A stretch of DNA of 64,000 nucleotides from Flavonifractor sp. An10 (GCF_002161215.1 NZ_NFMB01000002.1:248001-312000), one strand, 5' to 3'. Positions 42,040 through 50,857 are shown, counted from the stretch's first letter. Notes: generated by a model not told the origin, from the sequence alone. Program-made: numbers and translations.

Positions 42040-43218
42040 TTAAAAGAGATCAAAGCGGTTGGGGTCAAAGCCGGGGGCGGCGGGCACGTCGGTCTTGCCG
42101 TCCACGATCAGGTCGCTCACCAGCTTGCCGGTGACGGGGGACAGGCAGATGCCGTCGCCCTCGTGGCCGGCCGCCAGGAAGAAGCCGGGCACGCCGTTGA
42201 CAAAGCCGATGAGGGGCTTGCTGTCGGGGGGATAGGGGCGCAGGCCGCCCATGGTGCGGATGATGTTCAGGTTCTTCAGGCCGGGGATGATCCGGGTGGC
42301 GTTTTTCAGCAGCTCCCGGAGGCACAGGTAGGTGTTGCCCGTGTCGTAGCCCACGAACTCCCGGCTGTTGCCGAACTCAATGTTGCCCTTCTTGGACTGG
42401 ACCAGAGAGATGGCGATGCCCATCTGGGCCTTCAGGGAGTGGTTGTTCTTCAGCATCTCGGGGTGGTGCTTGCCCACGATGTAGCGGGCGTTGTTGACCA
42501 GCTTGTGGACGAAGGGGGGCACGGCCTCGGTGATCACCGTTTGGCCCCGGCGGGGCTTGATGGGGATGTTCAGCCCTACCATCTTGCCCACGATGGGGGC
42601 CCAGGAGCCGGCGGCATTGATCACGATGGGGGCGTAGTAGGTGTCCCGGTTGGTCTTGACGCCGGCCACGGCCCCGTTGCGCAGGAGGATCTCCTGGGCG
42701 GCCTCGTGGGTAAACACCTTGGCGCCTAGGGACACCGCCTTGTCGGCAAAAGCCAGGTTCAGGCGGAAGGGGTTCACGTCGGCGTCCACCTCGCTGTAGG
42801 ACGCGCCCACGATGGCGTCCCGGTTCAGGCCGGGCTGGAGGTACATGGTCTCGTCCACGTCAATGATGCGGGAGTTGAGGCCCAGGGCGTTCTGCTTCTT
42901 GACGATGCCCTCCATGATGTGCAGCTCGTCCTCATTCTCGATGAGGAGCAGGGAGCCCTTCTTCTCATACTCGATGTCCCGGCCCAGCTCCTGGGAGAGG
43001 GTCTTGTACAGCTCCACGCTGTACAGGGCCAGCTGCAGGTGCTCGTTGGGCTCCTTGGTGTTGGGGGCGATCATGGTGTCGCAGGAGCCGCTGGCGCCGC
43101 TGTTGAAATAGTTGCGCTCCAGCTGGATCACCCGCTGGCCCCGCTTGGACAGGTAGTAGTTTATGGAACTGCCGATCACGCCGCCGCCAATGATGATCAC
43201 ATCTGCTGTCAACGACAT
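42040..43218 (-). CDS. FAD-dependent oxidoreductase, DAO family (HcnC/SoxB-like)
   Basis: A protein of 392 residues with FAD motif IIGGGVIGSSINYYLSKRG. VINAAGSWAP and the C-terminal FLAAGHEGDGICLSPVTGKLV are typical of glycine/sarcosine/D-amino-acid oxidase-type enzymes. Together with the BFD-like, ferredoxin-like, HcnB-like and HcnA-like genes upstream it forms a multi-subunit dehydrogenase of the hydrogen-cyanide-synthase / D-hydroxyproline dehydrogenase / opine oxidase type. Such enzymes oxidise an amino or imino acid and pass electrons to FAD and Fe-S centres. It overlaps the preceding gene by 10 nt. Confidence 0.85.
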   Translation of the reverse strand: MSLTADVIIIGGGVIGSSINYYLSKRGQRVIQLERNYFNSGASGSCDTMIAPNTKEPNEHLQLALYSVELYKTLSQELGRDIEYEKKGSLLLIENEDELHIMEGIVKKQNALGLNSRIIDVDETMYLQPGLNRDAIVGASYSEVDADVNPFRLNLAFADKAVSLGAKVFTHEAAQEILLRNGAVAGVKTNRDTYYAPIVINAAGSWAPIVGKMVGLNIPIKPRRGQTVITEAVPPFVHKLVNNARYIVGKHHPEMLKNNHSLKAQMGIAISLVQSKKGNIEFGNSREFVGYDTGNTYLCLRELLKNATRIIPGLKNLNIIRTMGGLRPYPPDSKPLIGFVNGVPGFFLAAGHEGDGICLSPVTGKLVSDLIVDGKTDVPAAPGFDPNRFDLF

Positions 43219-43502
43219 GCCTCATCCTCCTCTCTGGTGATGGCGGTCAGATCGCCCACATTCAGCAGGCGGACCGGGAAACGCTGGTGGGTGCAGCAGG
43301 CGTCGAAGTCGATTTTCGCCTCCCGCAGCATCCGCTCGATGTTCTTCCGGCAGGTCATGCCCTGGCAGACGCCCATGCCCGCGTTGGTGCGCACCTTGAT
43401 GTCCCGCACGCTGCGGGCACCGGCCGCAATGGCCCGCTTGATGTCGCCCACCGTCACCTCTTCACAGCGGCAGACGTAGATGTCGTCCTCGTTGGGTACC
43501 AT
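43209..43502 (-). CDS. BFD-like [2Fe-2S]-binding protein
   Basis: A protein of 97 residues. The cysteines YVCRCEEVT and MGVCQGMTC form the CxC...CxxxxC set of bacterioferritin-associated-ferredoxin (BFD) domains. In related dehydrogenases this domain is usually fused to the HcnB-like subunit; here it is a separate gene with a C-terminal extension (CCTHQRFPVRLLNVGDLTAI). Start ATG overlaps the previous stop by one base (TGATG). Confidence 0.85.
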   Translation of the reverse strand: MVPNEDDIYVCRCEEVTVGDIKRAIAAGARSVRDIKVRTNAGMGVCQGMTCRKNIERMLREAKIDFDACCTHQRFPVRLLNVGDLTAITREEDEACR

Positions 43503-43966
43503 CACTGCCCCCCCTTTCTGTCGATGCCGCGCACATCCATGAGATACTCCTTGGGGATCTCAACGGTGACCACGGCGGTGTGGTCGAACGCCGGTACGTT
43601 CCGCACGCTGTGGACGGTGCCCTGGGTGACGAAGGCGCCGTCCCGGTTGGTGCAGCGGACGGACGCCCCCGGCTCCGGCAGGGGCACGTACTCATAGGGG
43701 AAACTGACCAGCGATGTGGTCTCACTGTAGTTCTTGTGGAGATTGAAGATGGCCAGGCCGGGGCAGCGGGTAATGCAGATGCCGCAGCCGTTGCACTTGT
43801 CCGCGTCCAGCCTGGGCAGGGCGGTGATCTCAGCGCCCACCGTGATGGCCTTCTGAGGGCAGGCCGTCTCACAGGGGTTGCAGGGGATGCACTGCACGCA
43901 CTCGATGCAGGCCACCGGGCCGCGTTCCAGCCGCTCCGGCGTGGGGATTCCGGGGGTGTGTTCCAT
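43502..43966 (-). CDS. 4Fe-4S ferredoxin-type subunit
   Basis: A protein of 154 residues with two clusters of cysteines: CIECVQCIPCNPCETACPQ and CNGCGICITRCPG, a 2[4Fe-4S] arrangement. The C-terminal half (SVRCTNRDGAFVTQGTV) is beta-rich and not ferredoxin-like. It probably carries electrons from the flavin subunits to a cellular acceptor. GGAGGGAAGC precedes the ATG; it is translationally coupled to both neighbours. Confidence 0.85.
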   Translation of the reverse strand: MEHTPGIPTPERLERGPVACIECVQCIPCNPCETACPQKAITVGAEITALPRLDADKCNGCGICITRCPGLAIFNLHKNYSETTSLVSFPYEYVPLPEPGASVRCTNRDGAFVTQGTVHSVRNVPAFDHTAVVTVEIPKEYLMDVRGIDRKGGQ

Positions 43967-45063
43967 CACTGCTTCCCTCCCTGATGATAGTAGTTGAGAA
44001 TCTGTGCCTTGGCGTCCGCCCGCTTCTGGCCGAACTCGCCGGAGCGCAGGGAGGCCAGTCGGGCCCGGATGTCCTCCTTCTCCGCCGCGGCCTCGCCGGC
44101 AGGCACATAGCCCAGAGCCTCCGCGGCGGCGGTGCCGGCCAGGCGGCCCTCCTCCATGGCGGTGCTGGCCTCCTCAATACCGGAGATGTCCCCGGCGATG
44201 TACACGTCCGGATTGCTGGTGCGCATGTCCTCGTCGTGGAGGGGAATCACGCCGCCCAGGGCCGGGATTTCGGCCAGCTGGCAGCCGGCCATGCTGGCCA
44301 GCTCGATCATGGGAGTCAGGCCCACGGCCATGCACACCGTGTCGGCCTCCAGCACCTTTTCGGTGCCGGGAACGGGCTGGAAGTGGTCCAGCTCCACCAG
44401 CTCCACCTTCTGCACGCCCCCCTCGCCGGTGACCCGGTTGATGGTGTGGGACAGGTAGAAGGGCACGCCGGCCCGGCGGAGCTTGTTGGCGTGGACGCCG
44501 TAGCCGCCGATGGCGGGGGCGGCCTCCACCACGGCCACCACGTCCATGCCCGCCTGGAGCATCTGGTAGGAGACGATCAGGCCCACGTTGCCCGAGCCCA
44601 CCATCACCACCCGGGAGCCGGGCTGGACGTGGTGCAGGTTCACCATGGTCTGGGCCGCGCCGGCAGTCATGACACCGGGCAGGGTGGAGCCCTCAAAGTA
44701 GAGGTTGTTCTCGTTGGCACCGGTGGCGATGATGATCTTCTTGGCCTTGACGGTCTGGACGCCGTCGGCGCTGCCGTACAGGGCCAGGTGGTCGTCGAAG
44801 ATGCCGTAGACCGGATAGCCCAGCAGCACCTCCACCTGGAGCTGCTCCGTCTCCTCCAGCAGCTGCTCGCCGATGCGGAAGCCCCGCACGCCGGCGTTGT
44901 GCTCCCGGGAGCCGAAGAACTTGTGGATCTGCTTGAACAGCTGGCCGCCGGGCCGCTGGTTCTCGTCGATGATGAGCACCTTGGCCCCCCGGCGGGCCGC
45001 CGCGATGCCGGCCGACAGGCCGGCCGGGCCCGCGCCGATGATCAGGATTTCGACCTCCCTCAC
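43966..45063 (-). CDS. FAD/NAD(P)-binding subunit, HcnB/OoxA-like
   Basis: A protein of 365 residues starting at a GTG that overlaps the upstream stop (GTGA), with GGAGGAG before it. FAD motif IIGAGPAGLSAGIAAARRGA; second dinucleotide motif VVMVGSGNVGLIVSYQ; C-terminal DVYIAGDISGIEEASTAMEEGRLAG. This matches the alpha subunit of hydrogen cyanide synthase-type and D-hydroxyproline dehydrogenases, but the C-terminal BFD domain is absent (encoded separately). Confidence 0.85.
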   Translation of the reverse strand: MREVEILIIGAGPAGLSAGIAAARRGAKVLIIDENQRPGGQLFKQIHKFFGSREHNAGVRGFRIGEQLLEETEQLQVEVLLGYPVYGIFDDHLALYGSADGVQTVKAKKIIIATGANENNLYFEGSTLPGVMTAGAAQTMVNLHHVQPGSRVVMVGSGNVGLIVSYQMLQAGMDVVAVVEAAPAIGGYGVHANKLRRAGVPFYLSHTINRVTGEGGVQKVELVELDHFQPVPGTEKVLEADTVCMAVGLTPMIELASMAGCQLAEIPALGGVIPLHDEDMRTSNPDVYIAGDISGIEEASTAMEEGRLAGTAAAEALGYVPAGEAAAEKEDIRARLASLRSGEFGQKRADAKAQILNYYHQGGKQ

Positions 45064-45374
45064 GCCTGCTCCTCCTTTCCGCCCAGTCCGTACTGGGTCT
45101 CCACCGTCATGCCCTCCTCCACGGGGGTCACGCAGGTGCGGGTGTTGGGTACGCCGTTGACGATCATTTTGCAGTCGTTGCACCGGCCGATGCCGCAGAA
45201 AATGCTGCGGCCGGTGTGGTTCTTGGCCGTGTACCGCAGGGGGCGCACCCCGGCGGCGATGAGCGCCGCCGCGATGGGCTCTCCGGTGACGGCCGGGATT
45301 TTCTTTCCCTCATAGAGGATGTAGGTGTCCGGTTGCCGGCCCACCTCCAGGATGGGATGCTGCTCGACTCTCAT
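45060..45374 (-). CDS. (2Fe-2S)-binding subunit, HcnA-like
   Basis: A protein of 104 residues. FCGIGRCNDCKMIVNG and TRTCVTPVEEGMTV are the conserved plant-type [2Fe-2S] cysteine motif of HcnA/SoxA N-terminal-like subunits. AGGAGGGTCTTT precedes ATG 45374. It is the first gene of the catabolic operon. Confidence 0.88.
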   Translation of the reverse strand: MRVEQHPILEVGRQPDTYILYEGKKIPAVTGEPIAAALIAAGVRPLRYTAKNHTGRSIFCGIGRCNDCKMIVNGVPNTRTCVTPVEEGMTVETQYGLGGKEEQA

Positions 45375-45469
45375 AAAGACCCTCCTATTCTCGAAACGTG
45401 GTATTGGACGATCTGGCTGGGCGTACCAGCGCGCCCCGCGGGGGAGCTGCATGCTGAACGAAAAAGAAA

Positions 45470-45519
45470 GGCAGTGCAGGATAGGTCGTCCCCCTTGATG
45501 GACCCTATCTTACACTGCC
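45470..45519 (-). terminator. leader hairpin with T-run (terminator or attenuator)
   Basis: On the minus strand GGCAGTG...ATAGG...CCTAT...CACTGCC forms a long imperfect stem followed at once by TTTCTTTTT. It lies between the Crp/Fnr-type site and the first gene of the operon, so it could be the end of the regulator transcript or an attenuator of the operon. A -10-like TAAGAT (45507-45512) is embedded in its 5' arm. Confidence 0.6.
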
Positions 45520-45566
45520 AATCGGCCTTTGACGAGCAACCTGTAAACAAGTTGACCAAATATATT

Positions 45567-45584
45567 TTGTAAAACAGCTTACAA
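45567..45584. promoter_or_regulatory. Crp/Fnr-type palindromic binding site
   Basis: TTGTAA-N6-TTACAA, a perfect inverted repeat, lies between the Crp/Fnr regulator gene and the operon. Spacing and half-sites fit the family (FNR TTGAT-N4-ATCAA, Clostridia variants TTGTTA-type). A weaker relative (TGTAAACAAGTTGACC) lies about 25 bp closer to the operon. Confidence 0.6.
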
Positions 45585-45639
45585 ATAAAGCGGTTTGATG
45601 AAACTGACCGGTTGAATTTTGTTAGATTTGCCTAAATAC

Positions 45640-46308
45640 TCACCAGTCCTCCGGGTTCAGTCTGGCATTTATCTGAATCCTACGATTCAGCATCCGAATG
45701 ACACCTTCATCGCAGAGCTCCCCCAGCAGCTTGGACACTGTGATGCGGGAACTGCCGATGATGACGCTGAGGTCGCTCTGGCTGTAATGTACCCGTTGGT
45801 CATACCATTGGCCGTCGATCAGCCTAGTGCGGTCGGCGGCCACCAGGAAGAGCTTGATCAGGCGATCCCTATAGGAGTTAAAGGTAATATTTTCGATCTC
45901 ATGCCGCATGATCAGCGTCTTTTTAGCGCTCTCCATCAGTACCGCATTTCGGAAGAGCGGGGATTCGTCCGTTAGGCGGAGAAACGTGTCGTGATCCAGC
46001 CGGTACAGGGTTGTGGGGAGATCCGCTTTGGAGATCACCGTGCTGGGCTCATTCAAAAAATTGACCGCCTCGCCGAAGAACCACCCCTTGGACAGGGTGT
46101 AGAGCAGCTTTTCGCCGCCGTTCTGCCCGATGATGTAGTGGCTGGTTCGCCCCTCCGCGATATAGTACACGCCTCCGATCTTCTCACCAATTTTGCAAAA
46201 AACTGTTTTGGGCGCTAACAGGATGATGGTACCGTGCTTCTGAATAAATTGTTCCAGTTCGCTGTCCATTCCGTTTGGAAGGGTGAAGCTGGAATAGGCA
46301 AACGCCAT
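45640..46308 (-). CDS. Crp/Fnr family transcriptional regulator
   Basis: A protein of 222 residues from ATG 46308 (AGGAG upstream); an in-frame ATG at 46365 is also possible. The N-terminal cyclic-nucleotide-binding-like barrel includes GGVYYIAEGRTSHYI and KGWFFGEAVNFL. The C-terminal winged helix has SQSDLSVIIGSSRITVSKLLGELCDEGVI. No four-cysteine FNR cluster is present, so it probably senses a small molecule instead of oxygen. It is encoded directly upstream of the catabolic operon and probably controls it. Confidence 0.85.
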   Translation of the reverse strand: MAFAYSSFTLPNGMDSELEQFIQKHGTIILLAPKTVFCKIGEKIGGVYYIAEGRTSHYIIGQNGGEKLLYTLSKGWFFGEAVNFLNEPSTVISKADLPTTLYRLDHDTFLRLTDESPLFRNAVLMESAKKTLIMRHEIENITFNSYRDRLIKLFLVAADRTRLIDGQWYDQRVHYSQSDLSVIIGSSRITVSKLLGELCDEGVIRMLNRRIQINARLNPEDW

Positions 46309-47134
46309 AAAATCACAACTCCTCTCCTGGGCAGGGATGCCAGAAATGCATGATTCCATGGTCATAAGTTTACACCCTTAACCGTCAAAAGGCAATGCGG
46401 TTTTGCGCCGTTATTCTGTCCGGACGAGCAGATCTGGTATGGTACCCCAATAGTCTTAAAAACTAAGCCAACTGTGGATGTACTTTGAATGAGCCGCATA
46501 ATTCAATCTGTATAGTGATAAAAATACCAGAAGCACCGCCCGGGGGATGTCGAGAAAGCCGCAGGGAAGAGGAGAATGTGGTCCGCACCCACTCCGTGTG
46601 AGATGGCAGATGCCCACAGGAAGGCCCCTGTCGCGGCCGTGTCAGCCATGTGTGCCGCTTTCGGGAGTGGGGTAGGGAAAACACACAGGATACGCCGATT
46701 GAAGTAGCACGCCCACATGAAAATTCAGAGAAAGAACGCCTCCGTGGGCCCCGTTTCGGGCCGTTTGGGGCGTTCGATTTTCGTACTAGGATAAAGGGAG
46801 GTGGTCGCAAGCGTCCACCTCCCGGCCACAAAGCCCCACAGTGCGGGGCTTTTCCGGTTTTCGAGGAAGGTGCACCTTTTCGCCACAGTCGGCGGTTTCA
46901 GGTGGTCGGTGGTTTTGGGAAAGCCAGTGTTCCCAGCCGATTCCGGCCTTTTTGGCCGACGCTGTGGACTGAGAACGCAAAATTTGCGCCGTAAAGCAAA
47001 GAGAAATGCGATGCTGTTGACAAAGAGAGCTCCAGGTGCGGCCAAATGATAAGGATCTGTTAACTCTGCGGGTTTGGGGTGGCTATTTTCTTCCTTCTGC
47101 GGTATTGTGTGGTGCTGCGAAGGAGGCGAACAAT
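46309..47134. other. 826-bp non-coding region before the integrase gene
   Basis: No convincing gene. It holds several hairpins: GGAGGTGG/CCACCTCC near 46,798-46,823 and AAAGCCCC/GGGGCTTT followed by T near 46,833-46,857, and GC-rich inverted repeats around 46,740-46,770. This is probably what remains of the body of the integrative element whose integrase follows. Confidence 0.4.
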
Positions 47135-48289
47135 ATGGCCAAGAAGCGGGCCAATGGCGAGGGAAATATTCGCAAGCGCAGCGATGGGCGCTGGGAGGGC
47201 CGGTACACCGCCGGATACCACCCGGATACCGGCAAGCGGATTATCAAGAACGTGCTGGGAAGGACCCAGGCCGAGGTCAAAGCGAAGCTGAAAAAGGCCA
47301 TTGAGGAAGCCGGCAGCCTGGACGTGGCCAGGGCCGGGAAATACACGGTGTCGGAGTGGCTGAGGCTGTGGTTTGAAATCTACGCCAAGCCCAATTTGCG
47401 GTTCTCCACAGCGGAGTACTACCGGCGGGGTATTGAGCTGCACACGATCCCCTACATCGGGGAGGTCAAGCTCAACCAGCTGACCACCCGGCAGATTCAG
47501 AACCTTTACCGGGAGCTGCAGCAGAACGGCCGCCGCAGAGCCGCGCAGAAGACCAAACACCCTGGCCTGAGCAGTTCCACCATCCGGGGCGTCCACACCA
47601 TGCTCCACAGTGCCCTGGACCGGGCGGTGAAGGAGAGGCTGCTTCTCCACAACCCGGCTGAGGACTGCATTGTGCCCAGGCTCCAACGGCAGGAGATGAG
47701 AACCCTGAAGCCGGAGGACATGAGGGCCTACCTGGAGGCGGCGGAGCGGCGGGGTGTGCTGACCCTGTTCTACCTGGAGCTGGTCAGCGGCATCCGGAAG
47801 GGCGAGCTGGCCGCCCTCCTCTGGACCGACTTGGATGTGGAACACGGCACTATCTCGGTGAACAAGTAGGTGGGGCGGAACGCCCAGGGAGAATTGACCG
47901 TCTGCCAGCCCAAGACGTCCAACTCCGTCCGGGAGATCTCCATCCCCAGGGAGGCGGTGGAGCTACTGGTACAGGAGCACCAGCGGCACCCGGAGAGCCC
48001 CTATCTGTTTCCATCCCCCAAGACCGGCGGCATGTACCACCCGGACTCCATCGTGAACCTCCACAAGAAGATCTTGAAGGATGCCGGGCTGGAGTATGTC
48101 AGATTTCACGATCTGCGCCACACTTTTGCCACGGTGGCGCTCCAGAGCGGTGTGGATGTAAAAACGGTGTCCGCCATGCTGGGACACTACGATGCCGGGT
48201 TCACCCTGCGCACCTACACCCACACCAACCGGCGGATGCAGGAGAAGGCCGCCGAAAAAATGGGGAATTTCATGGCGCAGGTGCTGTAA
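47135..48289 (+). pseudogene. tyrosine recombinase/integrase interrupted by an amber codon
   Basis: AAGGAGG precedes ATG 47135. The N-terminus (MAKKRANGEGNIRKRSDGRW) is an AP2-like arm-binding domain of Tn916-type integrases, then a SAM-like core-binding domain and the catalytic domain with SGIRKGELAALLWTDL (first Arg), HDLRHTFATVAL (HxxR) and LGHYDAGFTLRTYTH (Tyr nucleophile). TAG at 47867-47869, between SVNK and VGRNAQGELTVCQPKTS, interrupts an otherwise continuous 384-codon frame; CAG (Gln) to TAG is the likely change. It lies next to tRNA-Thr, the probable attachment site. Confidence 0.88.
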
Positions 48290-48301
48290 CACAGAGCAAC
48301 A

Positions 48302-48342
48302 GGAAGGGCCGGAGAGGATATTCGTCCTCTCCGGCCCTTTCC
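48302..48342 (+). terminator. integrase gene terminator
   Basis: GGAAGGGCCGGAGAGGA / TCCTCTCCGGCCCTTTCC, a very long stem with a short loop. The same structure is found in the remnant at 38221-38258. Confidence 0.8.
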
Positions 48343-48355
48343 GGTCATTTCGGCG

Positions 48356-48402
48356 TGTGGGTCACGGTGTGGGTCAAAGTCTGACCCACATTTTGACCCA
48401 CA
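48356..48402. repeat. two direct and two inverted TGTGGGTCA repeats, putative integrase arm sites
   Basis: TGTGGGTCA at 48356-48364 and 48368-48376, and TGACCCACA at 48382-48390 and 48394-48402. They lie between the integrase gene and the tRNA-Thr attachment gene, the normal place for arm-type binding sites. One copy is also kept in the remnant at 38275-38283. Confidence 0.65.
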
Positions 48403-48425
48403 CCGTATTTCCTCAAAAAGTGACA

Positions 48426-48459
48426 AAACCGGCGGAAATCATCCGATTTCCGCCGGTTT
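48426..48459 (-). terminator. terminator after tRNA-Thr
   Basis: AAACCGGCGGAAAT / ATTTCCGCCGGTTT, a 14-bp stem with a 6-nt loop and T-rich end on the minus strand. Confidence 0.8.
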
Positions 48460-48460
48460 G

Positions 48461-48536
48461 TGGAGCTGGAAACGTGACTTGAACACGCGACCTGCTGATT
48501 ACGAATCAGCTGCTCTACCGACTGAGCTATTCCAGC
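48461..48536 (-). tRNA. tRNA-Thr(CGT)
   Basis: 76 nt with encoded CCA. GCTGGAA pairs with TTCCAGC; anticodon stem GCTGA/TCAGC encloses TTCGTAA (anticodon CGT); GTTCAAGTC forms the T loop region. Its 3' end faces the integrase gene. Confidence 0.94.
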
Positions 48537-48576
48537 GTCCGGCCGCCGGGGGCTTCGGCCCAAAGCGGCGATTTTT

Positions 48577-48605
48577 ATAATACTATACCGGAGGGGCGTT
48601 GTCAA
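48577..48605 (-). promoter_or_regulatory. promoter of tRNA-Thr
   Basis: TTGACA and TATTAT on the minus strand with a 17-nt spacer. Confidence 0.75.
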
Positions 48606-48657
48606 GTCCCAACGCCCTGAAATTCAGCGAGGCAGGGGAGGGGAGAGGCGCCCGGCC

Positions 48658-50778
48658 TCAGAACCCGGGGCTGGAGGCCAGGCGGATCAGCCTGCGCCGC
48701 AGGCAGGCGGTGAGCTCCACCTTGCGCACCCCCGCGTCCCCAAAGTCGATCACCGCCAGGGAACCGGCCCGGCTCTCCACCACCCCGGGGCCGAAGGAGC
48801 GGTGCACCACCGCCGTGCCGGGCAGATAGTCCTTCTCCCAGGCGGCCACTGCGGCGGCGGAGGGCTCCTTCCGGGGGGCGGCCTTCTCTTTGTGCTTCTG
48901 GCTGCTCCAGGCGGGCAGGCCCAGGAACTGCTCCACAAAAGTGGAGGGCGGGGAAGGCTCCCCAAAGCGGTTGGCACAGGTGAGCAGGGTGAGCCGTTTC
49001 TTCGCCCGGGTGGCGCCCACGTAGAAGAGCCGCCGCTCCTCCTCCAGGGTGCGCTGCTCCTCCTGAGACAGATCGTTCCCCTTCCGGGGGTTTACCGAGG
49101 GGAAGATGCCGTCCACCGCGTCGATGAGGAACACCCGGTCGTACTCCAGACCCTTGCTGGCGTGGATGGTGGACAGGACGAAGGGGCAGCCGGAGCTGTT
49201 TCCCGCCTCCACCGTCTCACGCAGGGTATCCAGCCGGCGGAGCAGCCCCTCCACCCCCGGCTCCTGCCGGGCCAGGGCCAGCAGGATGTCCACCCGGCTG
49301 CGGTCGCCCCCCTGGCTGGACAGATAGTCCCCGTAGCCCATGTATTTGACGATGCGCTGGAGGGCGGCGAAGCTGGACAGCTGGGGCAGCTTGGACAGGT
49401 GGGTGCGCAGGGCCTTGAGCCGTCCAACCTGCCAGGGCTCGATGCCGCCGCCGTCGATCAGGGCGTCCAGCACGGGCGCCCCCTCCGGCACCCGGCGGAG
49501 CCTGTCCTGGAGGACGTTCCGCTTGATGCGCACCTCCAGCTTGTAGTACACCCGCAGCAGCCGCTCCCGGTCGGTGGGATCCAGGGCCAGGCGGAGCACG
49601 TCGGTGAGATCCCGCACCGCCGGGCTGGTGAAGAAGAAGCCCTCCCGCTGGCGGCAGGCGTAGGGGATGCCCCGCCGATCCAGCAGATCGATGAGGGGCA
49701 GGGCGCTGTCGTTGTTGCGGTAGAGCACCGCGGTGGGAACCGCGCAGTCCTCCGCCGCCTGGGCCAGGTAGCTGGCCTGCTGCCCGTAGTCCTCCAGCTG
49801 GACATGGCGCACCGCCTCCCCCTGGGGGCGGCTGGGGCGCATGTGCTTGGCGTGGCGGCTGCCGTTGCGCTGGATGAAGGCATCCGCCTTCTCCACAATG
49901 GAGCCGGCGGAGCGGTAGTTGGTCTCCATCAGCAGCACACGCCCCTCCGGGTAGGCCTTCTGGAAGTCCAGCAGGCCCTGGGGCCAGGCGGCCCGGAAGC
50001 CGTAGATGCTCTGATCCTCGTCCCCCACCAGGAACAGGCTGTGGCCCCCCGCCGCCAGCAGGTTGAGGATGGCGTGCTGAATCTTGGAGGTGTCCTGGGC
50101 CTCGTCCACGCTGAGGCAGGGGAACCGGCGCTGATACCAGGCCAGCAGCTCCGGGTATTTCCGCAGGGCCCGCCAGGCGAACACCAACTGGTCGTCGTAG
50201 TCCATGCGGCGGTGCTCCTCCAGATAGCTGCGGTAGCCGAAGTACACCGCCGGGAAGTCCACCCCGTCCATGCGGACGGCCCGGATCTCCTCGTCCCGCA
50301 GCATGCCGTTCTTGCAGCAGGTGATCTGCCCCCGCACCTCTTTCACCTCCTGCTCCCCCGGCCACTCCGCCCCGTTGGCCTGCATCAGCCAGCGCACCAG
50401 GGCGTTCAGCTCCCCCTCGCTGCTCCACAGGGCGAAGGGCTCCACCCCACGCAGCCGGGCGTAGCGGGAGACGATGGACTGGCACAGGCCGTTGATGGTG
50501 CGGAAGGACAGTTCCTCCGCGTGCTCCTCCCCGAAGAGGGAGATAAAGCGGCGCTTCATGTCCCCGGCGGCGGCCACGGTGTAGGTGACGGTGAGCAGCT
50601 GCCGGGGATCCACCCCCCGGCAGTGGATCAGATAGCCCAGCCGGGTCACCAGGGTGGTGGTCTTGCCGCTGCCCGGCACCGCCAGCAGCAGGGTGGCCCC
50701 CGCGTCGGAGAGGATGGCCGCCTCCTGCTGGGGGTCGGGGTGCAGACCGTATTTGGCTTTGAACTCGGGGTAGGTCAC
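48658..50778 (-). CDS. UvrD/PcrA-type ATP-dependent DNA helicase
   Basis: A protein of 706 residues. Motif I AVPGSGKTTTLVTRL, motif Ia LLTVTYTVAAAGDMKRRF, motif II SVDEAQDTSKIQ, motif III LFLVGDEDQSIYGFRAA, motif IV ETNYRS, motif V STIHASKGLEYDRVFLID and motif VI EERRLFYVGATRAKKRLTLL are all present, so this is an active superfamily 1A helicase. The start is GTG 50778 with AGGAGG upstream. Roles in the family include repair and displacement of RecA or stalled complexes. It is somewhat shorter than UvrD. Confidence 0.93.
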   Translation of the reverse strand: MTYPEFKAKYGLHPDPQQEAAILSDAGATLLLAVPGSGKTTTLVTRLGYLIHCRGVDPRQLLTVTYTVAAAGDMKRRFISLFGEEHAEELSFRTINGLCQSIVSRYARLRGVEPFALWSSEGELNALVRWLMQANGAEWPGEQEVKEVRGQITCCKNGMLRDEEIRAVRMDGVDFPAVYFGYRSYLEEHRRMDYDDQLVFAWRALRKYPELLAWYQRRFPCLSVDEAQDTSKIQHAILNLLAAGGHSLFLVGDEDQSIYGFRAAWPQGLLDFQKAYPEGRVLLMETNYRSAGSIVEKADAFIQRNGSRHAKHMRPSRPQGEAVRHVQLEDYGQQASYLAQAAEDCAVPTAVLYRNNDSALPLIDLLDRRGIPYACRQREGFFFTSPAVRDLTDVLRLALDPTDRERLLRVYYKLEVRIKRNVLQDRLRRVPEGAPVLDALIDGGGIEPWQVGRLKALRTHLSKLPQLSSFAALQRIVKYMGYGDYLSSQGGDRSRVDILLALARQEPGVEGLLRRLDTLRETVEAGNSSGCPFVLSTIHASKGLEYDRVFLIDAVDGIFPSVNPRKGNDLSQEEQRTLEEERRLFYVGATRAKKRLTLLTCANRFGEPSPPSTFVEQFLGLPAWSSQKHKEKAAPRKEPSAAAVAAWEKDYLPGTAVVHRSFGPGVVESRAGSLAVIDFGDAGVRKVELTACLRRRLIRLASSPGF

Positions 50779-50814
50779 GGCATCCGTCCTCCTGTGGATG
50801 TGTGGATGGCAGAA

Positions 50815-50841
50815 AAGGCGGCAGGCCAGTCCTGCCGCCTT
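50815..50841 (-). terminator. terminator after the nuclease lipoprotein gene
   Basis: AAGGCGGCAGG / CCTGCCGCCTT with a 5-nt loop, then TTCTGCC on the minus strand. Confidence 0.7.
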
Positions 50842-50857
50842 TGGGGCGTGTTTTGGA

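Noticed and set aside
48356-48402. Possible CRISPR-like repeats (TGTGGGTCA)
   Set aside because: Only 9-bp units with mixed orientation and 3-5-bp gaps beside an integrase gene; arm-type binding sites fit, a CRISPR array does not. No CRISPR array was seen anywhere in the window.
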